23,644 nt of DNA, taken from assembly GCF_000611645.1 (NCBI RefSeq), contig NW_014013562.1, positions 16,026 through 39,669 on the forward strand, written 5' to 3'. This document shows, piece after piece, positions 1 to 10,123 of the stretch. The stretch comes from Monoraphidium neglectum (taxonomy: Eukaryota > Chlorophyta > Chlorophyceae > Sphaeropleales > Selenastraceae). A program made the translations under genes and the position numbers. Within the stretch, counting starts at the first letter, position 1. Each line of letters starts with the position of its first letter. The notes below the pieces were generated by a model. The model was not told where the DNA came from and did not search any database. It saw only the letters and a list, made by a program, of their open reading frames with translations.

Positions 1-407
1 CCGCCACACGTGGCTCGAGCACACACCCTCGGTTGGTTTTGCTAATCAGGGTGGTGGCGGCGGCGACGGCTTCATTGCCGGTGGGCGTTCCGTCGCGTCC
101 CCCCCATCGCCAGGGGCGTGGCCGCGGCGCGCGGCCGCCGACGTGCTCGAGCACACACCCTCGATAGCTTTTGCCAATTGGGGGTGGAGGCGGCCGCGAC
201 GGCTTTTCGCAGGGGGGCGTCTCATCGCGCCATGCCCCGGCAGGGGCGCGGCTGCGGCGCGCGGCCGCCACTAACGTGCTCGAGCACGCACCCTTGGTTG
301 GTCCTGCCAATCAGGGGTGGTGGTGTGAGCGGCGACGGCTTCATTGCCGGTGGGCGCCCCGTCACGTCCCCTCCAGCAGGGGGCGTGACCGCTGCGTGCG
401 GCGTGGT
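1..407. repeat. 133-bp tandem repeat, three copies, cut by the left window edge
   Basis: The sequence CTCGAGCACACACC or a close variant recurs with its flanks at 9, 142 and 275, an exact 133-bp period twice over. Each unit runs from a CGTG-CTCGAGCAC block through a GGTGGTGG..CGGCGACGGCTTC..GCCGGTGGGCG block to a GCGGCGCGCGGCCGCC block. Copies 2 and 3 carry the perfect 12-bp palindrome GTGCTCGAGCAC (XhoI core CTCGAG); copy 1 has one change. Bases 1-8 match the end of a preceding unit, so the array probably continues to the left. Copy 3 decays after about 390. No convincing protein is encoded: frames are open only because of the base composition. It could be a minisatellite or part of a larger satellite. 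Confidence 0.85.
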
Positions 408-1283
408 GGTTCAATCCCACACGCTGCAGAGTTTGAATGTATAGTTGGCGCTGATCTGCTCATGACCGCCTCAAGTTGATTGTCGCTTTTTCCCTGCCGT
501 CTGTGCTAATGCTGCTTTTGGCTGGCTTTTTTTCTTTTTTTCCATTGAACGGTTTGTATCTCTGAGCGCGGCGTGTTGCCCGCCGCCTGTGGTGTTATGT
601 CAGCACCAGATAGGATAGGACAGGATTGTTACACGCCCATGGTCGCACGCTTCTGGGCCCGTCCAGAATCAGGGGGTGCCAGAAACGTGGTTTGCAAGGT
701 GTGTCCCGTTGGCTTGTTGCCCCATTTGTCATCCAGCCGACGCGTGCAGCGAGTTGCAGTACTCAGAGACAAACCTTGGAGCAGCTAATAAAAAGCCCCA
801 CACGGCTTGTCAGAGGAGGGTTTGAACCCTGTGGACCTCATGACGTGCATCTACAGTACCCAACAAAAAGTCAGGGTAGATTGATATGGCGTTCATGTCA
901 CACAATCAGTCCAGCGACGAGCACGCACACCTTGAACTTGGGGTGCAATGTGGGGCGTGACAACGGCTGCTGCCAGCCGAGGCGGCGATGTGGTGCACTC
1001 GAGTCAGTGCGTGGGGGCAGACATCGGGCAGGAGTGGCCAGCTGGGACGTATGCCCCGATAAGTGACCTGGGGTTGGGTACCCCCAGCTTACCCGTGCAG
1101 TGCTGTGTTGAGGTCACCGACCTGTTGCACACCCCCTCGTCGCTCAAAAATTCTAGCAGCGCAATCAGCAATGAGGCCCGAGAGTGACACACTGCCACTG
1201 CTGAACCGCCTCTTCCACTGCCGCATCAAGAGTGTCTGAAGCATACCTGTGCCGCCATTTTTATACGTTGATGTATATCAAGG
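408..1283. other. No gene recognised; intergenic
   Basis: Only short, non-conserved-looking reading frames are present. There is a T-rich run near 521-542 and a TTACA (minus-strand TGTAA) at 629-633 that could end a minus-strand transcript, but I see no exon above it that would belong to such a gene. It may hold the upstream control region of the gene starting at 1376. Confidence 0.5.
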
Positions 1284-1292
1284 TATATATAT
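1284..1292 (+). promoter_or_regulatory. Candidate TATA element upstream of the 1376 gene
   Basis: An uninterrupted TATATATAT lies 84 bp before the chosen start codon, in a locally AT-rich stretch (about 1255-1295). A second, textbook TATAAAA lies at 1379-1385, directly over the start codon. Both are sequence matches only. The stretch ending CTTCGCAG at 1300 could instead be a splice acceptor of a 5' UTR intron. Confidence 0.3.
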
Positions 1293-1375
1293 CTTCGCAG
1301 ACACCTTAGGCACCCTCGGCAAAGAGATAGACCGTCAGTCAAAGTGGTGCCCGTGCACCACGGCCAGCAGCAAAT

Positions 1376-3967
1376 ATGTATAAAACAGGTGATGAGGTGC
1401 TGGTGAAGCATCGCGGGCTGGTTAGTGCAAGCTGGTCGCACGGCGAGGTGATGGACGTGATAATAGCAGAGGATAGGAACGAGAGGCAGCTGTACAGAGT
1501 ATCAGTGGTAAGTGGATGTTTTCGAAATCTTTGTGCAAGGCATGGCGTGTACAAAACGCCGTCGCCATGTGCAGCGCTTGACCGCCATGCTTGTGCCGCT
1601 CGCACCAGTTGCAAGTGCACAGTTTTCAATGAATGAGTGCCGCAGTCAACCTTCAAAGCCCTGCGTCCTTGCCACCTGCAAAACCAAACTCTCAAGACCC
1701 GTACGGGTATCAAGATGGAGATGATCGTAAGCGCCAGCCGCCTGGCGCCGGGGCCGCCTTCTGATATCCTGCAGCTGCGCAGTGTGGGGCCCGGGGACAA
1801 GGTCTGGGTCCACGGGCCGCGTGATCGCCCTGACACCTTCTGGCCTGCATATTACTGTGGCCGGGACGCAAAACACAACAGCCTGGTTCTCATGGAGGGT
1901 GGGTCATAGCGCCACTCACGCCAGGCGCGTGGGCCTCGCGTGGAGGCCATACCCTGCGCAACCCCGTGTTATGACGGGCTGCTGAGCTAGGGGTCCGTTG
2001 GTAGGGCTCCTCAAGACGTCGAGCTCGTTGGCAGCTGGCATGTTACCACCTTGTTGACAACGGGCTGTTGTTTAAGAGGATGCTTTCAGGGCGCTGCTTG
2101 CCACAACATAAAGCTGTTCTCGTCTTGCCCATATAAAGTCTTTAAACAGCAGTCATGCCCCAAAACACTTTGCTAGCAGTGTGCTGACAGCTACAACCTT
2201 TGCCACACCCTCCAACCCGCCCACTTCCTAGATACGTTTGGCGCACGGGTGGTGGAGTCGTCATTGCTGTACGCCGCTCTGAAGTTTGATGGCGCCGATT
2301 GGCGGCGCGTCGAGCACGATCCGATTGATGAGGCCAAGATCCCTGTCATCGCACGTGTCGCGGTAAGTGCTGGCCCCCTTGTAGCTCAAATATCTCCATT
2401 CCTACCACGCACTGGGCCCATGCGTGCATGTGAGTGCGCTTGTCATCGGCACAAGCACTACAGAGCCGCTGACGGCTTTGTCGTTGCCCTTGCATGCAAT
2501 ATATCTCGTGTGGTCACAGGCGTACGCGGCACCCATCAAGTGGCTGGCGCTGGGCATATATCTGCACGACTTCAAAACTGACCACCTCGGCCGCTTCAAC
2601 CCCATGGGCATGAGCGGCACAAGGCGCTGCCATGCGTTCAAAGACGCCAAGGGCAGGACATGCGGGCCGTTCCTGTGCTGGGCCGACGCTGTCGTAGGGC
2701 GCTGCCAGGCGCTCATCGCGACTGATCAGTTGGAGCGAGCAGTGATGACGTCCAACGCGGAAATGCAGGAGGTGATGACAAGGGTGAATGCGCTTGCCTA
2801 GCCCAACATGCATGAAGACACACCATCAGACGTTTTTGATCTGAACAAGAGGTGCAGCACATGGGGAGCAAAGCCGCATGGTGGTGCACGTGCTGCGGCT
2901 CGAATAGTGGATCACAGTGCCGGAACCTCCCCTGAACGCAATGTCTCCCTGCGGCCAATTGCATGCAGGTGCTCAACACGTACGGATCTATCGGGTGTAA
3001 GCACTGGCAGGGCCCGAAGGACACGTTCGACGATGTTTGTGACAAAGCGGCGACGCCCTTTGTGCAGCGGCCGATCTGTGCTGTGCAGTCCTCCACTCCA
3101 CCTGTGCTGTCGCAGGCCAGTGATGGCCGCCTGGCCAGCCCAGACAATCCGCCTGCCAAGGGTGGCCGTCCTGGCTCGTCAGCAGGCGGCGCGGAGGTCA
3201 GCGTGGCGGCGGCGGCCGAACGCGAGCAGTGCGTAACGGGTGCGGGCAAGACAGAGCGCACACACCCGGCGGGCGACGAGGTGGCGGGCTCGCGGGCAGC
3301 TTCCAAACGCGGGACAAACATTGCAGGGGTGGACACAGCAGACGGGCGCCTGCAGGGCGCCCCACGCGGCAGCTTAGACAACTCAGTAGCTCTCCTGGCC
3401 ACTGCCGCTTCGGCCAGCGCGCCCCTGGCGGCCGGCACAGCTGGCGGCAGTGTGCCCAGCAATGCCAACCAGAGCGGCGCGAGCTGGTCGCCTCTGCTGG
3501 GGTTGGGTGCGACGCTTGGCGGAAGCGTGGGTGCGCTGCCAAAGCAGCACAACGTGGCGGCATTGCCGCTGCCATGTAGCTCCACGGCGCACGCGGCTGC
3601 AGCGAGCGCCTTTTGTTGCGGAGAGGCTGTCCCCACCCAGCTCGCGACGGCGGCTCCCCGGGCACCTTCTGCTGTGCCAGCGCGCCTCCCCCAAGCTTTT
3701 GGCTCCTCCTCGTGGGCAGGCAGCAGCAGCTTTACGCCGCCAAGCGACATGGTCAGCCAGGAAAACAGAGCAGCCAATGTGCGTGTACCCATCTCAGGCA
3801 CTCTTGCGGCTGGTGCGAAGCGGAGCTTAGACACCTGCACAGCGCTGGCTGAGCTGTCGCCCACAAAGCGGGTGGCGGCGGCGCCTGCCGCCCTGGCCGC
3901 ACTCATGTTTGCGCCTGAGACGCCGTCACCCAGCCCAGCATCACCGCCCGCAGATAGCACATTGTAG
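1376..3967 (+). CDS. Unrecognised protein with two Tudor/chromo-like segments and low-complexity tail (5 exons)
   Basis: Proposed exons: 1376-1507, 1775-1898, 2232-2362, 2520-2771 (or 2783) and 2969-3967. The phases agree (0, 1, 0, 0), giving 545 or 549 residues. I do not recognise the family. The N-terminus (GDEVLVKHRG..SWSHGEVMDV) and a second segment from exon 2 (GDKVWVHGPRD..FWPAYY) both look like small beta-barrel reader modules of the Tudor, chromo or agenet kind. That reading is pattern-based inference. Exon 4 encodes a Trp/Cys-containing region with GRFNPMG and a helical end. Exon 5 starts VLNTYGSIGCKHW and then becomes a roughly 290-residue Ala/Ser/Pro/Gly-rich tail with an SPTKR motif near its end, as in nuclear phosphoproteins. 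Donors are GTAAGT (1508), GTGGGT (1899), GTAAGT (2363) and GTGATG or GTGAAT for the last intron. If the last intron is retained, translation stops at 2801 (222 residues). The start is the first in-frame ATG, but an upstream exon is possible. Confidence 0.65.
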
Positions 3968-4671
3968 TGCTGGCTGCACAGTGTTCAAACATATGCGCAC
4001 CTGCTCAAAGCTTAGCAGGTTTCTGGCACTTGGCAGCTGGCGTGTGCCGAGGTGGCCGTGCGCTTGCACCCCTCGGTCTCTTGCGCTTCAAACCCTCCTG
4101 GTCACGTTGCACATGCCATCCGCGCATGCCGCCCGGCTGCTTCGCTCTCTCACTCTCACAGCGTGTCTTCAAGCACATACCTGCAGATTGGCTGGACCCC
4201 TTGTCACGTGGTGTGCCGTGCCCTCCATGCGAGACACCCACCACTCATGCATGCCCAGGCCAAGCTGCCAATGTCAGCTGCTGGAGCACACCTGCCATCT
4301 GCGTGCTGATGCTGCACAACCTGCTGCTCAGCAACTTGCTTTGGAAGTTCATGACCACAGAGCTTTGACCTCTCAACACGCTCAATTTGCAATCCTTCAC
4401 ACCTGGGGCAGGCAAAGCTACTTCCAATCGCAGTGCTGTTCCCATGGCGCTGTTTCTTGACGGCTGCGGAGGAGCAATGATGAAGCCTTGCAAGGCTGCG
4501 GTACCCTCCCTGACTTGCGTTTTGCAGTAAAGTGAGGGTTCTGAGACCGCTCACAGCGCCACTGTTGCTAGCGTTCTGGTCTGCCGGGTGTGTCCTTGCG
4601 TCGCTCACGTTTTCTTCTGCCTGCAGACCCAGAAACGCTCGGAAGCTCCTCACCTCGGCACCCACACTGGA

Positions 4672-4676
4672 TGTAA
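4672..4676 (+). terminator. Candidate TGTAA poly(A) signal for the 1376-3967 gene
   Basis: This is the only TGTAA I found on the plus strand between 3968 and 4700. TGTAA is the established green-algal poly(A) signal, with cleavage usually 10-15 nt downstream. It implies a 3' UTR of about 0.7 kb. Confidence 0.4.
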
Positions 4677-4766
4677 AGCAACCACAATTAACAAGGTGGC
4701 TACGACATGCCTCTCTGCCCCAGTGTTTGCAGACGGGTGACCGGTAAATTGCAATGATAGTCCAAA

Positions 4767-4771
4767 TTACA
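4767..4771 (-). terminator. Candidate TGTAA poly(A) signal for the quinone reductase
   Basis: TTACA on the plus strand reads TGTAA on the minus strand. It is the first one met below the stop codon at 5236. It would give a 3' UTR of about 470 nt, ending roughly 65-70 bp from the predicted end of the convergent transcript. Confidence 0.4.
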
Positions 4772-5235
4772 CAACGTGGCGATCTGGCGCCAAACAATGA
4801 CACCAAAAGGCCAATCAACGGGCCATGAATGCAGGTCTGCAGCAGAGCTCTCAATTCACGGCCAGCTACTTGGACGGCCATGCATCACAACGTCTGATCA
4901 GCGGCAGCTGTCGCACAGCTCTGCACATCCAACATACTGCCATGAATGCGGTGGCACCCGCCAGCAAACGCACACGTAGCGAGAGGGCAGAGCAACGCAT
5001 ACAACAGGCCTGACCAGTAAGCATCCATGGCGCATCACCAGCATGGCGCAACACCAGCGTCATAAACTGTGAATGTGGCACACAACTTTCATTTTAAGCT
5101 ATTTGCTCCCCTTGGAAACTGGTGCACGCAACCCCTAGTGTCCCAGCCCAAGGCACCGGTGTATCCCCCAGTCACTCAGACAAGAAACATGCCGGGCGAT
5201 GGGGGCTGCACGACAAGCTGTTCGCACTGCACACG

Positions 5236-8200
5236 TCAGGGCTTGAGCAGCAGCTTCCCGGTGGTGCCACGGCTCTCCAGGTCGATGTGGGCCTGGCCCG
5301 CCTCCTCAAGGGGGTACTCCTGTTATTGTGAGCGTTTGCACGAGGGGCCTTCAATTGGTTGCAGCACGGCGCCAACATTCGAGGGATTTGAGCAGCATCC
5401 ATTGACTAGTGATTGGTCAAGCCAAAGCTTCACCACTCTTGAAAGGACGTCTGGCTTGTGCGGAGTGCCTTGATGCAGGGCGCGGTTGAAGTCGACACAA
5501 CACCATACACGGACAGAATCAATCAGTGGCAACACAATTTTTTTTGCAGCATCCCCTGCCGCACCTTGTGCACGCCCTGCTTGACGGCGCCGGACGCCAC
5601 GTCAGCGAGCAGTTTCTCAGCCAGCTCCAGGAACAGGCCGTCCCTCGACTTGAGGGTGGAGAACAGGGACGGCCGCAGCAGCCTGATGCCCTTGTCACTC
5701 AGCCTGTCAAGAGGGGCAGACAGCCCACCAGCGTTTGTCAAAGGGACTGCAGATGGCACGCCCGCGACTGTCGAGGGTGACTGCGTTGACGTTGACGCGT
5801 GGCGGGCTGCTGGGAAGGGAGTGCAGGGGCTGGCTCAGCAGCAGAAGGACCGGCCCGGCCGCGCCGACGAGCCGGCACTACCTCGTGCTGATGCCCTAAA
5901 GCACCACCACCATTATCAAACAATGGACCTGGCTCTGCACGCGCCCCCCTTTCCACCACCACCACCACCACCACCACCACCACCTAAAAACGAATGCCCA
6001 AGCCCCTCACCACCTCAGCAAGCCCACGGGCGGCAGCCCCCCCTCCCAAGCCAAGCTGGACCCATGCCAGCACTCAAAACAAACGCCCACGCCCTCCCCA
6101 GACGTCCACCCAAGAGCCTCGGGCGGCGGCCCGGCCCCTGGTGATTGCACTGCATGGCCCCCGCCGCCTTGCCGCCCACCTCAGCAGGTCGACTGGTGGC
6201 ACCTTGCCGCTCGCGTTGCCAAACGACACCAGCCACCCCAGGTAGCCCAGGCTCGCCAGGGACGCCTCGAACGTGGTCTGGCCGACGCCGTCGAAGGCCG
6301 CGTAGGCGCCCTTGCCGCCGGTGATGCGCTGCACCTCGACGGCGACGTCGATGCCGGGGCGGCCGTAGAGGATGACCTCCTCGGCGCCGAGGGACCTGGG
6401 TCAGAGGGATGATGCGCGTTCGTTTTGTCTAAGGAACAGGAGTGTTAAGCTTTCAAAACATTTGTTTAGATAACAACCATGGTTGCCTGCTTCTAGACCC
6501 AACCAGGCTCATGGCTTGTTGATTGATGGGTGGGTGTTGGTATTAGGGTGAGCGGACTGCTGCAGTGGTCGGTGGCGGGTAGTTGGGTGTTTGATGGATG
6601 AAGTGGGCTGGCGCCCAGGTCGGGGCGGTTTGGGCGGGGGTGGCATGAAGCTGTTGGGAGGTGCCCTCACCAAGCCCGTGAAGCGGCGCGGCGCAGGCCA
6701 TCAAGCCAACCAGCGGCCCCGCGGCTCTGGCGCCTGGGTCGGGCTCGCCCCCGCCCGCGCCAGGTGGTTTTGAGAGTTAAGCCGCCCGCGGGGGCGCTGC
6801 CGTCCGCGCGAACAGTCACCTGGCTATGGCTGCCTTCTCCTCTGTGGAGACCGTGGCAATGACCCTCGCCCCCAGCTGATGGGCAATCTGCGCGTTTGAA
6901 TCAGCAGCATTGTTATCATAAAAAGCAGCGGCGCAACCGCACAATGAGACTGAAGCGTCACCCGCCTGCTTCCGCAGCGTATGCATCGCTGGCCCACGAC
7001 CACCTGATCACATGTGCACACCCGCCGACCACCGCCAGCGCCATACTTCAAAAGCAGCATCAGGCAAGCGCGTGGCGGCGGCACACCTGCACAAGCAGCT
7101 GCCCTGTGCCGCCGGCGGCCGCGTGGATGAGCACCCAGTCACCTGGGTGAGAGAGTGGTGAGGGTCCATGTGTATGTCAAGTTGCCTCAAGGGCCTTGAA
7201 GTGAGGCAGGCAGGTAACAGTCAGTGTGATTCCAGGTATCTAACGAGGGAGCTTTGCTGAACCCTGATAGACAACACAGCGGGTCCACCCCGAAACGTTC
7301 ACATTGCTTTCCCAGCTCTGCACAACCAAACCCAGGGTCTACCCGCCCCTGGTGCGAGCTGTCAATGATTAGGTAATCAAACACCCCGCAACTGGATTCA
7401 GCTGCCCAGCCACTTGGCTTGCCATTCCACAATTACGGTATACACCTTGGCTGCGCCCCTCCCAGCCCTCTGGCGCTCCCCCATAAATGAACACCAGCCC
7501 GCCACCAGCGCCCAGACCAACCATCCTCTCAAACCCCTGCACCACAAGTAACGTATCACCCATGCAAGCACCCCTGAGCGCCACGCCACGCCGCGGCCCC
7601 CGCGCACCCTTCTTGACGTCAGTCGTCACCTCGATCATCGACTTGGCCGTCAGACCCTGCAGCAGCACCGCCGCCCCCTGCTGCGCGCTGACGCCCTCAG
7701 GCAGCCGCACGACGCTGGCCGCTGGCACCGAGGAGTACTCCGCATAGGACGCGGAGCCCGGCAGGCGGGGGCCGGGGGAGATGTAGGCAACGCGGTCGCC
7801 CGGCTTGAGGCCCTGGGGTCAAGCGAGGGAGCGGCGAGGGGGCCGAGTGTCGGAGGCGAGGGGGAGATGAGGCGGTTTGACATAGATGGGGCTCCCAAGA
7901 TGGGGTGTTTGAGTGTGTTGGCGAGGAGCAGCAGGTTTGCTTGTGTTCAGAGTGGGGCGCGAGGCGTCAGACGGCGTCGCGGGAGCCGGCGGTACCGAGA
8001 GGTGTCGGGTCCTGGGGATGCGCTCGCACCTGGGGGTGTGTCGTGTTCTCCCCGACCTCCTCGATCACGCCCGCGCCCTCCACCCCCAACCCGTTGGGCA
8101 GCTCGGCGGGGTACAGGCCGGTCCTGCGGGCCGAGGGGCGGGGACGCGCGTGCGTGCGAGTCGGTGCGCGCGCGTCTGCGGGACCTCGCAACAGCCGTTC

Positions 8201-9153
8201 GTTCACACTCGACGGAGTGACCCTGAGCATGAGTCATCAGTCCCGACGAGTCACCTGAAGTAGATGTCTATGAAGTTGACGCCGATGCTCTCGTTGCGAA
8301 TCAGGAAGGCACCCTGCAGGCATTGTGAGAGGCATCGGGTGGCCGGCAAGGTCTGCCGCTGATGAAACACGAGGCGATGCCGCTACCCCTGCCTCGTTGG
8401 CGCGACACCGCTGCTCTTCGCTGATATGCTCAGCTTGGCGGGGCCTTGTAAGTTGCTGCGACGAGGCCGCGTCCATGATACAGCGGACAACCCATTCATC
8501 TGACTGTGCCGGCGGCGGTGAGGGCGAGGCGAGTACACCCAACACGGACAACTCCGCACGCACCGGCGCAACAGCAGGGCGCTCGACCGATTCAGTCTTC
8601 AGCACCTGAAATGCAAGCGCGGGCGAGGGCGGCGGCGGCCGCAGTTTGAGAGGCGCGGAGCGTGCTGGATGGGATGTCGTGCGGAGGCTCTTTGGCTAGA
8701 ATCCTGGGTTTTCGCCCCGGCAGCGCCTTTCTGGGGATGCTGCGGCAATGGCTGCCCTTGTGGTGCCAGTGCTCCGAGGGGGCGAGCGCCGTGATTGAGG
8801 ACGGCACCCCTTGGTCTCGATTGGACTGCGCCGCTGGCCCAGTCATGTGTGGCAACTGCTCCTGCCTCATGTGCTTTTGGGTGGGCATCCCAGCGTGGCC
8901 ACACCAGGATGCACATGCGGCACGACATCATGCCACACACCCCATGGCCGAATCGGCGCTGTCGTGGCACAACAGCAGCCCATCCACGCACCTCCGGAGG
9001 GCCGAACTCTGAGAAACGCACAGCTCTGCTCATGGCGGCGTCAGTGGGCAGCGCGCGAGGGGCGACAGCAGCAGCGGCACGCGCTGCTTGTGTTTGGGTG
9101 CGCGAGTGACGTGCGAGGAGCGGTGCGAATGCACGACGGGCTGCAGTGATCAT
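5236..9153 (-). CDS. NADPH:quinone oxidoreductase, zeta-crystallin/QOR type, organelle-targeted (10 exons)
   Basis: Exons in transcript order: 9153-8992, 8605-8564, 8313-8255, 8123-8030, 7812-7608, 7142-7087, 6887-6820, 6395-6180, 5703-5565 and 5319-5236. They sum to 1125 nt, or 374 residues. All introns are GT-AG and every phase joins. Family members reduce quinones with NADPH. The N-terminal GroES-like half carries NFIDIYFRTGLYP (81-93), the quinone oxidoreductase signature, and GVEGAGVIEEVG. The Rossmann half carries LIHAAAGGTGQLL (about 192-204), the NADPH loop, then GARVIATVSTEEKAAIARSLGA, AFDGVGQTTFEASL and the usual C-terminus YPLEEAGQAH..GKLLLKP. The zinc ligands of alcohol dehydrogenases are absent, as expected. 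The first about 40 residues (MITAARRAFAPLLARHSRTQ...) are Arg/Ala/Ser-rich with no acidic residue until D38, typical of a mitochondrial or plastid presequence. An internal ATG at 9033 (MSRAVRFSEF) would give a 334-residue form without it. A small insertion (TTHPQ) lies before GLKPGDRVAY. Confidence 0.95.
5953..5984. repeat. (CCA)n microsatellite in quinone reductase intron 8
   Basis: This is about ten perfect CCA units (TGG on the coding strand) inside the intron at 5704-6179. A C-rich, proline-coding-like stretch follows on the plus strand to about 6140 but is not part of the spliced gene. Confidence 0.9.
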
Positions 9154-10123
9154 TGAAATGATGCCAATCAGCAAGCGCGAGCGGCATTATTGACATCATG
9201 CAAATTTCTATACCCTCACGCTCGGTCCGTCAAAACAATGATCTCACCGTAGGTGACGAAAGGAACAGCACGCTGCTCAGCTCAAGGCATTTCGATGCAG
9301 CGCTGCCACGCGCATTAAAGCCGCTTGATTGAGAGGATCAGCACCGCATTACTACGGTACCATATTGCATTTGGTGGCTGCTGCACGCAGCGTCTGGCTC
9401 ATCACTGCTGCAACCGCTGCCTTTTGGGCCCTCGCTGCCGCGTGTGCATACAAGGCAAATGCAACCCACATCAGCTTAAGATCAGCCCACATGGTAAGGG
9501 TTGGCCACGAATACGATACTTCTTATTGGGAAGGCCGTTGGCTGCACTCACGCACGGCTTGAAAGACCGTCATGCAACCCGCCGCAACCTGCAAAGCAAG
9601 TGAGCGTGAGCCTTTCATGATAGGACTCATACAACAAAACAAGTGCCGTCGCACCCTGTGCCCTTTTACATAAGGCGATGGGGACCATGCGAGGTTGCGT
9701 TGACCTCCTTCTGAGTTGGTCAAAACAGGACTTCACGTGTACGGCCTGCGCCCTTCAGGAAGCTTCCGCGCAATAATTTTGAGCCACTACTATTATTTTA
9801 GAAGGATTGAGCACCACAAGGTCGGGACGCGGCGGGTTTCGTCACCCGGGAGTTGTCATCCCTTTATTGTGGCGGTATGACAATTGCTCCCTGTTCGCTG
9901 CTCTGTTATCTTGCTTCAGCAAAATAATTTGACCATAAACTATTGACATCTACACTCGAGGGCCTTCGCTTCAATCGTTGAAATTCCCGGCATTGATCTC
10001 TGTTCGAGGCGTGAATCGACGCACATAATCGAGCAGTGCATTCTCCTCTCGGCAACCAGCGTGTCCTGCACGGCTTGCCCCCGCACCGCCGCCACCTCCG
10101 CCACCCCAAGCCAGGCAGCAGCG
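9154..10123. promoter_or_regulatory. Divergent intergenic region shared by quinone reductase and carbonyl reductase
   Basis: The two start codons (9153 minus, 10124 plus) face away from each other across 970 bp, so both promoters should lie here. On the minus strand a GGTATAGAAAT element (about 9205-9215) sits some 55 bp before the quinone reductase ATG, and an ATTGG (CCAAT box in reverse) lies at 9163-9167. Towards the dehydrogenase the DNA is AT-rich (about 9770-9800 and 9920-9950). No gene is supported within it. The element assignments are sequence matches only. Confidence 0.5.

Larger units (their letters stand above)
3968..5235. other. Convergent 3' ends; no gene seen
   Basis: This stretch lies between the stop codon of the plus-strand gene (3967) and that of the minus-strand quinone reductase (5236). 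The frames in it lack recognisable motifs and start context. It most likely consists of the two 3' UTRs, about 0.7 kb and 0.47 kb if the TGTAA motifs below are used. Confidence 0.55.

Noticed and set aside
1..407. CRISPR array
   Set aside because: The repeat unit is a continuous 133-bp tandem copy, not short repeats with unique spacers, and the window is eukaryotic.
810..850. tRNA T-arm-like GGTTTGAACCC
   Set aside because: On the minus strand the loop TTCAAAC fits, but the stem pairs at only two or three of five positions, and no acceptor or anticodon arms can be folded around it.
2713..3960. Minus-strand open frame of 415 codons
   Set aside because: It is antisense to the last exon of the plus-strand gene and runs across its intron. 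The translation is compositionally random, with no motif, and such shadow frames are usual in GC-rich DNA.
4204..4881. Minus-strand open frame of 225 codons
   Set aside because: No recognisable motif. It lies where both convergent 3' UTRs are expected and spans the candidate poly(A) signals.
5458..6144. Plus-strand frame with a polyproline stretch and His run
   Set aside because: It is antisense to exon 9 and intron 8 of the quinone reductase. The proline run is only the (CCA)n microsatellite read in one frame.
9325..9603. Small membrane-protein-like frame in the divergent promoter region
   Set aside because: It contains a hydrophobic Ala/Leu/Trp stretch, and GTAAGG follows a possible exon end at 9494. 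However, it lacks an ATG start and a partner exon, so I cannot support a gene.
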